Shown here one piece after another: positions 1 through 5,915 of a stretch of DNA of 7,539 bases. The stretch comes from Actinomycetota bacterium. Its GTDB lineage: Bacteria > Actinomycetota > Actinomycetes > Nanopelagicales > Nanopelagicaceae. The stretch is taken from positions 1-7,539 of the forward strand of contig CANCSL010000052.1 in the NCBI GenBank assembly GCA_947380835.1. The letters run 5' to 3'. A model generated the notes under the pieces. That model was not told where the DNA came from and searched no databases. It was given only the letters and a program-made list of their open reading frames with translations. The position numbers and the translations under genes are program-made. How positions within the stretch are numbered: the stretch's first letter is position 1; each line of letters starts with the position of its first letter.

Positions 1-348
<348 letters not shown>

Positions 349-371
349 AAAGTTGTGATCTGGCAAAAAAC

Positions 372-400
372 AAAACTAGCGTTTATAGCTATTTCGTTTT
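372..400 (-). other. Bulged hairpin just before mature 16S
   Basis: In the leader RNA, AAAAC and UAGC pair with GCUA and GUUUU around a 7-nt loop. A 4-nt GAAA bulge (392-395) lies on the 5' arm, giving nine pairs in all. It ends about 24 nt before the predicted 16S 5' end. It may help maturation of the 16S 5' end, or may be disrupted when the long-range 16S precursor stem forms. Structure is predicted by eye only. Confidence 0.35.
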
Positions 401-452
401 ACCAATTGTTTATGTTTTGTACTCATTCGAAAATGAAAATACAAAGGAATTT

Positions 453-469
453 GAACCTCTATGAGGTTC
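453..469 (-). other. rRNA leader hairpin, 7-bp perfect stem
   Basis: GAACCTC and GAGGTTC form a perfect 7-bp stem around a 3-nt loop. It sits ~18 nt downstream of the boxA-like block in the leader transcript. It could be a boxB- or boxC-type element of the antitermination region or a processing structure. There is no T tract after it, so it is not a terminator. Confidence 0.5.
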
Positions 470-486
470 GATTGGCATTCATTTTT

Positions 487-508
487 GCACGTTGTTGAGT
501 TCTCAAGG
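487..508 (-). promoter_or_regulatory. boxA-like antitermination/processing block in the rRNA leader
   Basis: The minus strand reads CCTTGAGAACTCAACAACGT then GC. Actinobacterial rRNA leaders carry a very similar conserved block (TTTGAGAACTCAA in mycobacteria), described as the boxA region where the Nus antitermination factors act and near which precursor processing occurs. It lies about 45 nt downstream of the proximal start site and about 140 nt before 16S, the expected placement. The match is seen directly; the Nus role is from family knowledge. Confidence 0.75.
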
Positions 509-560
509 TACGGATGCGCACTGCGTTCAGAATCTCTTCTGTTTTCAGGGCAGACTGACA

Positions 561-589
561 AACATAGTGGAGCACACACAGAAGGTCAA
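561..589 (-). promoter_or_regulatory. Proximal rRNA promoter, sigma-70-like
   Basis: On the minus strand a -35 hexamer TTGACC (584-589) and a -10 hexamer TATGTT (561-566) have the ideal 17-bp spacing. The expected start is near 555, giving a ~205-nt leader before mature 16S. The context GGAATTGACCTT (582-593) matches the distal promoter at 10 of 12 positions. Tandem promoters are common for bacterial rRNA operons. Start sites are predicted, not observed. Confidence 0.75.
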
Positions 590-605
590 TTCCGCGTAAG
601 TAACA

Positions 606-707
606 CTGGATTTGAAGTCATTCGCGGCTCGGCCTGAGTTAAAACACAGTTCGTATCGCACGCGAGGTAGAAAGATAACCGAATGTTCACGCCAGGGTCA
701 AATCCAG
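606..707. repeat. 10-bp perfect inverted repeat bracketing the distal rRNA promoter
   Basis: CTGGATTTGA at 606-615 is the exact reverse complement of TCAAATCCAG at 698-707. The second arm overlaps the -35 region of the distal promoter. The 82-bp interval contains the rest of that promoter. Because one arm lies upstream of the predicted distal start, the arms could pair in RNA only in transcripts reading through from tyrS. Purpose unknown. Confidence 0.4.
672..701 (-). promoter_or_regulatory. Distal rRNA promoter, sigma-70-like
   Basis: On the minus strand a -35 hexamer TTGACC (696-701) and a -10 hexamer TATCTT (672-677) are separated by 18 bp. The expected start is near 665. The -35 sits in GGATTTGACCCT (694-705), which closely resembles the context of the proximal promoter. 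It lies about 50 bp beyond the tyrS stop and about 350 bp upstream of 16S. Function is inferred from consensus match and position. Confidence 0.7.
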
Positions 708-720
708 GTCGCCCAAAATG

Positions 721-744
721 CCCCAAAATCACCCTTTTTTGGAG
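721..744 (-). terminator. Weak hairpin after tyrS, doubtful terminator
   Basis: Four bases after the tyrS stop codon, CTCCAAAA pairs with TTTTGGGG (8 bp including one G-U pair) around an 8-nt loop. It is not followed by a run of T: the next bases are CATTTTGGG, which repeats the 3' arm. It is at best a weak terminator, so arg-tyrS transcripts may run on into the rRNA promoter region. No better terminator is visible before 16S. Confidence 0.25.
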
Positions 745-748
745 TTGT

Positions 749-2026
749 TTAGATCACCCTCTCCACGGCGGCTAAATCCCGCTTTCCCTTGCGAAGAACG
801 ATAAAGCGACCATGAAGAAAGTCGGATTCCGATGGGGTGAAATCATCTCCGGATATCTTTACATTGTTTAGATATCCGCCGCCTTCTTTCACGATGCGTC
901 GGGCCGCTGACTTTGAATCAACAACGCCAGTTGCGACCAAGAGATCGATCCAAGCGGGAATGGGCTCCCCCGCTTGCAGAGTGGTCTGAGGCAACTGCGA
1001 CAGCGCTGATGCGAGGGTTGCTTCATCAAGTTCGGATAGTTCGCCCTGCCCAAAAAGAGCCTTGGCCGCAGCTTCTACCCGAGCGCATTCATCTGCACCG
1101 TGCACCAAAGTCGTTACTTCGCGAGCTAGTTCGCGGTGCGCTTCGCGCGCTCCAGGATTTGTTTCCACTGTTTCAATCAATCGCGAAATTTCTTCATGGC
1201 TTTTGAAAGAAAATACTTTGAGATATTTAGGAACGTCACGATCATCGCTATTTAACCAGAACTGATAAAACGCATACGGCGAAGTCATCTCTGGATCAAG
1301 CCACACGGTGCCTGTAGCGGTCTTGCCAAATTTACTTCCATCGGATTTAGTCATTAGCGGAATGGTGAGGGCATGAGCACTTCCGCCTTCAACTTTGCGT
1401 ATGAGATCTAAGCCCGCGATGATATTTCCCCATTGATCGCTACCACCCAATTGCAAGATGCAATTGTGTCGACGAAAGAGTTCGAGGTAATCAAAACCTT
1501 GTAATACTTGGTATGAGAATTCGGTGTATGAAATTCCACCGGACTCTAGGCGGGAGGAAACCGAATCCTTTGCCAACATTTGGTTAACGCTGAAATGTTT
1601 GCCCACATCGCGCAGAAATTCCAGCGCTGAAAGTGGAGATGTCCAGTCAAGATTATTTGCCAAGACCGCAGCATTTGCAGGCGAAGTGAAATCAAGAAAC
1701 TTTTCTAGCTGTCCGCGAATGCGAGACACCCATTCAGAAACGATATCGGTCGAGTTCAGTGAGCGCTCTTCATTGCGTCCGCTGGGATCCCCGATCAATC
1801 CAGTCGCTCCCCCAACAAGTGGAATCGGTTTGTGACCGGCAAGTTGAAAACGTCTCATCACCAACAACACAACCAAGTTTCCGACATGGATACTTGGAGC
1901 CGTGGGATCGAATCCCAAGTAGAAACTTACGGGTCCGGCATTGAGATCCTTGAGCAACGCCTCACGATCTGTGGTCTGTGAAATCAGGTCACGCCATTCG
2001 AGATCGGCAATCAAAGCCGTTGTCAT
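749..2026 (-). CDS. tyrS: Tyrosyl-tRNA synthetase
   Basis: This cytoplasmic class I enzyme charges tRNA-Tyr with tyrosine using ATP. The 425-residue length matches bacterial TyrS (E. coli 424). The Rossmann catalytic domain carries the HIGH-type motif HVGN (residues 47-50, within PTAPSIHVGN), the tyrosine-pocket segments YTEFSYQVLQGFDYLEL (167-183) and GGSDQWGN (194-201), and the KMSKS-type loop KFGKT (232-236). A C-terminal S4 RNA-binding domain spans about 355-415 (SKSAARRIVKEGGGYLNN). The start is ATG in an ATGA overlap with the argH stop. There is no strong Shine-Dalgarno close to it (a GGAAGAG lies ~20 nt upstream), so translational coupling to argH is likely. Downstream come the rRNA promoters. 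tyrS next to an rRNA operon is known in Actinobacteria, for example rrnB of fast-growing mycobacteria. No T-box is visible. Confidence 0.97.
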   Translation of the reverse strand: MTTALIADLEWRDLISQTTDREALLKDLNAGPVSFYLGFDPTAPSIHVGNLVVLLVMRRFQLAGHKPIPLVGGATGLIGDPSGRNEERSLNSTDIVSEWVSRIRGQLEKFLDFTSPANAAVLANNLDWTSPLSALEFLRDVGKHFSVNQMLAKDSVSSRLESGGISYTEFSYQVLQGFDYLELFRRHNCILQLGGSDQWGNIIAGLDLIRKVEGGSAHALTIPLMTKSDGSKFGKTATGTVWLDPEMTSPYAFYQFWLNSDDRDVPKYLKVFSFKSHEEISRLIETVETNPGAREAHRELAREVTTLVHGADECARVEAAAKALFGQGELSELDEATLASALSQLPQTTLQAGEPIPAWIDLLVATGVVDSKSAARRIVKEGGGYLNNVKISGDDFTPSESDFLHGRFIVLRKGKRDLAAVERVI

Positions 2027-3450
2027 AGTTTCATCATGCTCGTGAAGCTCTTCCTTTCATTTTCAATCCATCTTTTGGATTGATTGTTCTCTGAGACAAG
2101 TTCGGCGATTTGATTGATGACACTTGAAAGTGATGTGCCAGGAATCGAATTTCGAGAATTAATGGCTCCTAGCGCTGTTAATTGAGCTCGTACATCACTG
2201 GAGAGAAGCGGATGAACGGAAGCGAAATCGACATCTGAAAGCTCGTGGAGTTGCAGAGATTTCTCTTCACACAAGCGCACACAGGCGCCTGCCGCTTCAT
2301 GCGCTTGTGAAAACGGCACGCCGCGGCGAGCCAGAAAATCAGCTACTTCGGTTGCGAGCGAGTGTCCATCAAGGACTCCCGCTTCAATGGCGACCGGCAT
2401 AAATTTAGTGGTCTCCATCATTCCGATAACTGCTGGTAGCAGGACGAAGAGTGTTTCAATCGAATCAAAGATCGGCTCTTTGTCCTCTTGCAAATCGCGA
2501 TTGTAGGCAAACGGCAAGCCCTTGAGCACTACAAGCAGGCTCGTAAGGTTTCCGATCAAACGCCCCGATTTTCCTCGGGCGAGTTCGGCGATATCTGGGT
2601 TCTTCTTCTGAGGCATAATCGATGATCCAGTAGAGAAAGCATCGTCAATAACTGCCCAGCCAAATTCGCTAGTGCTCCACAGCGTAAATTCCTCACCTAT
2701 CCGTGAGAGATGAATTCCAATCATGGCTAGCACAAAGAGAGCTTCGGCCGCGAAATCTCGATCGCTTACGGCATCAATGCTATTTCCATTTACTCCGGTA
2801 AATCCAAGTTCTTCAGCAGTTACTTCCGGAAATGGTTGAATCCCCGATCCAGCAAGCGCACCAGCACCAAAGGGTGAGATCGAGTTTCGTTCAAGCCAAT
2901 CACCGATTCGATCCAAGTCGCGAAGAAGTGCGTGTGCATGTTTTGCCAGCTCGTGACCGAAAAGAATGGGTTGCGCGTGTTGCAAATGAGTGAAACCCGG
3001 GGCGATGGTTTCTTTATGGAGATCTGCCTGTGCAGTTATTGCATCGATCAGAGCGGCTACCAATCCGGCAACCTCAAGGAGGTGATCTATTAAGTAAAGT
3101 TTAAAGTCAGTAACTACTAAATCGTTTCGCGATCTGCCGGCTCGAATACTTCCGCCAACGGTTCCAACCTTTGCAATCAGACCGCGCTCTATGGCGCTGT
3201 GCACATCTTCATCGGCATCGTTATAACTGAAATCGCCAGATGCAATCTCTTTTCCCAATTGCTGTAATCCAGTTCGAATTGCTGCCGCAACATCAACGCC
3301 AACAATTCCGTTGCTCTCTAACTGGTCTAAATGAGCAAGATTGACGCGCACGTCATAAGGAGCCAAGCGCCAATCAAAATCCACACTCCTGGAGAGCGCC
3401 GCCACAGAATCCGCTGGACCTTGGCTAAATCGTCCGCCCCACAGTGCCAT
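2023..3450 (-). CDS. argH: Argininosuccinate lyase
   Basis: This enzyme splits argininosuccinate into arginine and fumarate, the last step of arginine synthesis, as a cytoplasmic homotetramer of the fumarase/aspartase superfamily. At 475 residues it is normal to slightly long. Visible motifs are the N-terminal LWGGRFSQGP (3-12), EDVHSAIE (81-88), AGRSRND (104-110), THLQHAQP with the catalytic His155 (154-161), the superfamily signature GSSIMPQKKNP (275-285, with the mobile-loop serine) and GLPFAYNRDLQEDKEP (311-326). The last ~22 residues after AEL form a basic tail beyond the usual family end. The start is ATG with AGAGG 5 nt upstream, the clearest ribosome binding site in the window. It follows argR after 44 bp, where argG would usually sit, and overlaps tyrS by 4 bp. 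The substrate-making enzyme ArgG is not encoded here. Confidence 0.97.
   Translation of the reverse strand: MALWGGRFSQGPADSVAALSRSVDFDWRLAPYDVRVNLAHLDQLESNGIVGVDVAAAIRTGLQQLGKEIASGDFSYNDADEDVHSAIERGLIAKVGTVGGSIRAGRSRNDLVVTDFKLYLIDHLLEVAGLVAALIDAITAQADLHKETIAPGFTHLQHAQPILFGHELAKHAHALLRDLDRIGDWLERNSISPFGAGALAGSGIQPFPEVTAEELGFTGVNGNSIDAVSDRDFAAEALFVLAMIGIHLSRIGEEFTLWSTSEFGWAVIDDAFSTGSSIMPQKKNPDIAELARGKSGRLIGNLTSLLVVLKGLPFAYNRDLQEDKEPIFDSIETLFVLLPAVIGMMETTKFMPVAIEAGVLDGHSLATEVADFLARRGVPFSQAHEAAGACVRLCEEKSLQLHELSDVDFASVHPLLSSDVRAQLTALGAINSRNSIPGTSLSSVINQIAELVSENNQSKRWIENERKSFTSMMKL
2063..2083 (-). other. Perfect 8-bp hairpin inside the argH 3' end, upstream of tyrS
   Basis: On the minus strand TCAATCCA and TGGATTGA form a perfect 8-bp stem around a 5-nt loop (AAAGA). 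It encodes part of the non-conserved ArgH tail and ends about 36 nt before the tyrS start codon. The bases after it are A-rich (AAAATGAAAGG), so it is not an intrinsic terminator in this direction. It could be a mRNA processing or translation-coupling element. The stem is seen directly; any role is inferred. Confidence 0.4.
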
Positions 3451-3455
3451 GAATA

Positions 3456-3460
3456 CCTCT
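3456..3460 (-). promoter_or_regulatory. Shine-Dalgarno sequence of argH
   Basis: AGAGG sits 5 nt before the argH ATG, in the only real intergenic gap of the arg-tyrS unit (3451-3494). It supports the chosen start and suggests argH is translated independently of argR, unlike its overlapping neighbours. I saw no convincing promoter or ARG box in the 44-bp gap. Confidence 0.65.
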
Positions 3461-3494
3461 GTTCCACATAGATTCGAGTCCGACTTCGATCTCT

Positions 3495-3968
3495 TTACTT
3501 TCGAAGTGAAAATTGTCGCAGTTCTGAAGCCAATCCTGCCCCACCATTTGCGGTGCGAGCGACGACTAGAACCGTGTCATCCCCAGCAATTGTTCCGATC
3601 AGTGCCTTTAACTTTCCTTGGCTGGCGGCGTGATCCAAAGTGCTGGCCAAAAGTTGCGCCCCGCCCGGTGGAGTTCGCACTACAGCTAGGTTTCCACTGG
3701 CAGTAACGCTAAGGATCAGGTCTTCCGCGCCACGAACCAAGGGCTGGGTGCTGCTGGGCAGCGAGTATGTCATCTCGGCGCCACCATTTTTCTGGCGGAA
3801 GGCCCCCAGTTCTTCTAAATCACGACTGGCGGTGGCCTGGGTCACCACTACGCCATTGTCGGCGAGAAGTTGCACCAGCTGCCCCTGCGAATGGACTTTA
3901 TCTTGGTTGATCAGCTGAGCAACCAATGCTTTACGCGCAGCCGGGGAGAGCGGAACCTTTTTAGCCAT
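3495..3968 (-). CDS. argR: Arginine repressor ArgR
   Basis: ArgR is the arginine-sensing transcription factor that, as a hexamer with arginine bound, represses arg genes at ARG boxes. At 157 residues it has the family size. The N-terminal winged helix-turn-helix spans about 8-70, with the recognition helix region TQATASRDLEELG (43-55). The C-terminal oligomerisation and arginine-binding domain spans about 82-155, with VVRTPPGGAQLLASTLD (96-112) and GTIAGDDTV (125-133), whose Asp pair contacts arginine in this family. The start is ATG, with GGTGA 6 nt upstream (3975-3979). The start overlaps the argD end by 8 bp, implying coupled translation and self-coexpression with the operon. In the common actinobacterial order argF would precede it and argG follow it; both are absent here. 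The expected operator upstream of argC lies outside the window. Confidence 0.96.
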   Translation of the reverse strand: MAKKVPLSPAARKALVAQLINQDKVHSQGQLVQLLADNGVVVTQATASRDLEELGAFRQKNGGAEMTYSLPSSTQPLVRGAEDLILSVTASGNLAVVRTPPGGAQLLASTLDHAASQGKLKALIGTIAGDDTVLVVARTANGGAGLASELRQFSLRK

Positions 3969-5130
3969 GGTTAGTCACCACTTCCGAAAATAGTGCGATG
4001 AATTCTGCGATTTGCTCCGGGGTTACTGACAGCGGAGGCGCAATGCGGATGACAGAATTGTTAGGCGCATTGACGAGTAAGCCTGCGGACAGAAACTTTG
4101 GATAGAGCGCCGTAGCGATTTCGGCTTTGAACACGACACCGAGCAACAAGCCTTGGCCGCGCACTTCCTGCACCTGCGGCAAGGAAGATAACCCTGCTTT
4201 GATCTCAAGTTCAAACTCAATATTTCGTTGCAGATAGCCCTCGCGCTCGATCACTGCAATTGCGGCATTGGCCGCTGCGCACGCAATAGGGTTTCCGCCG
4301 AAAGTCGTTCCGTGTGAGCCGGGGGTAAAGAGGTGAGCAGTGCGACCTAACGCGATCATCGCCCCTAAGGGCAGCCCTCCCCCGAGACCTTTTGCCAAAG
4401 TAATTACGTCGGGCATTATGCCTGCGTATTCGTAACCAAACCAAGTGCCAGTTCGACCCATTCCAGTTTGCACGGCATCCACGATCATCAGCGCGCCAGT
4501 TGCATCGCAGATTTCTCGAATAGCTTTGAGATAGCCAACTGGTGGAACAACGACACCGTGCTCGCCCAAGATCGGTTCGACTATCACCATCGCAGTTTTC
4601 GGAGTTACAGCCTTTCGCATCGCTTTTGAATCCCCAAAGGGAACATGAGTTATTCCTTTAAGCAATGGCTTAAACGGATCTCTCTTGCTGGGTTGCCCAG
4701 TTAAAGAGAGAGCTCCCATGGTGCGACCATGAAATGCACCAGCAGTTGCCACAATCTTTTTACGACCAGTGAGACGGGAAAGTTTCAGCGCGGCTTCATT
4801 TGCTTCTGCGCCAGAATTGCAGAAGAAGACTCGAGCCTCTGTATCGCCAGTAAACGACTTTAATTTTTCCGCAAGCGTTATGACGCCTTCATGCATATAG
4901 AAATTACTAACATGGCTGAGTTTGCCCGCTTGCTGAGATATTGCAGCGACAATTTCTGGATGTGCGTGGCCCAAGATGTTGGTCGCAATTCCACCCAGGA
5001 AATCCAAATATCGCTTACCTTCGATATCCCAAACTTCAGCGCCGATGCCATGATCAAGAGAGATTTGGGGTTGGCCATAGTTTGCCTGAACTGAGTTAGC
5101 CCAGCGGCCTTGATTTTCGATATTTGTCAC
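3961..5130 (-). CDS. argD: Acetylornithine aminotransferase
   Basis: This PLP enzyme converts N-acetylglutamate semialdehyde and glutamate to N-acetylornithine and 2-oxoglutarate in the cytoplasm. At 389 residues it has the normal length of the class III aminotransferase fold. Visible features are FLGGIATNILGHAHP (44-58), the PLP phosphate region CNSGAEANEAALKL (104-117), GAFHGRTMGALSLTG (131-145), VEPILGE (184-190), DAVQTGMGRTG (218-228), the Schiff-base lysine Lys247 in LAKGLGGGLPLGA, GTTFGGNPIACAAANA near residue 275, and the substrate-carboxylate arginine in VIRIAPPLSVTP. Two positions depart from the usual family motifs: Ala219 where DEVQTG has Glu, and Leu188/His191 where VEPIQGEGG has Gln and Gly. 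The start is GTG, in a GTGA overlap with the argB stop. Some homologues also accept succinyl-diaminopimelate in lysine synthesis; that cannot be judged here. Confidence 0.95.
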   Translation of the reverse strand: MTNIENQGRWANSVQANYGQPQISLDHGIGAEVWDIEGKRYLDFLGGIATNILGHAHPEIVAAISQQAGKLSHVSNFYMHEGVITLAEKLKSFTGDTEARVFFCNSGAEANEAALKLSRLTGRKKIVATAGAFHGRTMGALSLTGQPSKRDPFKPLLKGITHVPFGDSKAMRKAVTPKTAMVIVEPILGEHGVVVPPVGYLKAIREICDATGALMIVDAVQTGMGRTGTWFGYEYAGIMPDVITLAKGLGGGLPLGAMIALGRTAHLFTPGSHGTTFGGNPIACAAANAAIAVIEREGYLQRNIEFELEIKAGLSSLPQVQEVRGQGLLLGVVFKAEIATALYPKFLSAGLLVNAPNNSVIRIAPPLSVTPEQIAEFIALFSEVVTNHG

Positions 5131-5915
5131 GGCTCAACCACCGTCCCGCCTTGGCCATCCAATGCATTCTGCAAAATCCTGACATCGCGACCATCGATAA
5201 TTCGAACCTTCTTTGCGCCCTCATCTAGCGCCGAGAGCGCCGCTTTCACCTTGGGAGCCATGCCTTCAGCAAAAGTAGGTTGAAGCGAACGCAAATTGTC
5301 GGCTGTGATTGATGAAATAACAGAATCTGGATCGGGAAAGCTTCGATAGATGCCCGCAACATCTGTCATAAAGATAATTTCATCAGCCAACAACGCGCCC
5401 GCGATAGCACCAGCAGCGATATCTGCATTGACGTTAAATCCTTGTCCCGCTCTGTCAACAGCGACCGGTGAAACAACCGGCAAAAAACCCTGGGACATCA
5501 ATTCAATAAGAATCTTTGGATTGACCTCATCAATCTCACCAACAAGCCCAATATCGACTTCCCTACCATCAACAAGTGGCATCATCCGTTTGACTCGAAT
5601 CAATTCGCCGTCTCCGGCCGAAAGGCCAACGGCATTGACTCCAAAAGAGACAAATTGGTTGACCAAAGTACGAAGAACATCCCCGGAGAGCACTTTTTGA
5701 ACCACCGCGAAAACTTCTGGGGTGGTTCTGCGATAGCCCGCAATCATTTCACGCGCTATACCGTGAAGCGAAAGTTCGGCGTCGATTTGGGGTCCCCCGC
5801 CATGAATCAAAACCATCGATGTACCAGCTTTAAATCTTTCGGCAAGAAGTTGCATGATGGGATCGCGACTGCCAGGAGTTGGCAGCGCATGTCCGCCATA
5901 TTTAATAACGATCAT
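5127..5915 (-). CDS. argB: Acetylglutamate kinase, short form
   Basis: This kinase phosphorylates N-acetylglutamate with ATP, usually the committed and regulated step. At 262 residues it is near the E. coli length (258) and shorter than typical actinobacterial enzymes (about 295-300). The amino acid kinase fold is clear: IVIKYGGHA with Lys5 (2-10), the Gly-rich LIHGGGPQID (36-45), the substrate arginine region GYRRTTPEV (60-68), GLVGEIDEV (123-131), NVNADIAAGAIAGALLA (161-177), MTDVAGIY (183-190) and the C-terminal lysine in MAPKVKAAL (219-227). The start is firmly set: an in-frame TAA lies 16 codons upstream with no alternative start between. The N-terminal helix of arginine-inhibited hexameric kinases is therefore absent, and the C-terminus lacks their H-x-LLLEIFT-type signature (IDGRDVRILQNALDGQGGT instead). 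It overlaps argJ by ATGA and argD by GTGA. LysZ-type kinases look similar, but the arg context favours ArgB. Confidence 0.93.
   Translation of the reverse strand: MIVIKYGGHALPTPGSRDPIMQLLAERFKAGTSMVLIHGGGPQIDAELSLHGIAREMIAGYRRTTPEVFAVVQKVLSGDVLRTLVNQFVSFGVNAVGLSAGDGELIRVKRMMPLVDGREVDIGLVGEIDEVNPKILIELMSQGFLPVVSPVAVDRAGQGFNVNADIAAGAIAGALLADEIIFMTDVAGIYRSFPDPDSVISSITADNLRSLQPTFAEGMAPKVKAALSALDEGAKKVRIIDGRDVRILQNALDGQGGTVVEP

Larger units (their letters stand above)
349..748 (-). other. rRNA operon promoter and leader region (no protein gene)
   Basis: This 400-bp stretch between the tyrS stop and 16S holds no credible coding sequence. Read on the minus strand it contains a weak hairpin after tyrS, two consensus-like promoters, a boxA-like block and two leader hairpins, all listed separately. 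The last ~130 nt before 16S are rich in A and T, as rRNA leaders often are. From the predicted start sites the leader would be about 205 nt (proximal promoter) or about 315 nt (distal promoter). The partner strand of the RNase III processing stem would lie downstream of 16S and is outside the window. Short open frames across this region have no family resemblance and overlap the leader signals. Confidence 0.85.

Noticed and set aside
376..579. 67-codon open frame on the minus strand in the gap before 16S, and a 69-codon frame on the plus strand at 289-498
   Set aside because: They overlap the 16S 5' end, the boxA-like block and the proximal promoter, have no recognisable domain, and lack convincing ribosome binding sites.
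711..730. Short direct repeat CCCAAAATG / CCCAAAATC downstream of tyrS
   Set aside because: Only two copies of 8 bases; it is too short to call a repeat element and is partly explained by the weak hairpin arm.
3451..3494. Possible promoter or ARG box between argR and argH
   Set aside because: A TCTATG could serve as a weak -10, but no -35 lies at the right distance, and no imperfect palindrome resembling an ARG box is present.
3449..3918. Plus-strand open frames of 85 and 92 codons opposite argR and its flank
   Set aside because: They are antisense shadows of a well-supported argR and its flank, with no family resemblance. The same applies to the longer antisense frames in argB, argJ, argC and tyrS (for example 6492-6959 and 5350-5700).
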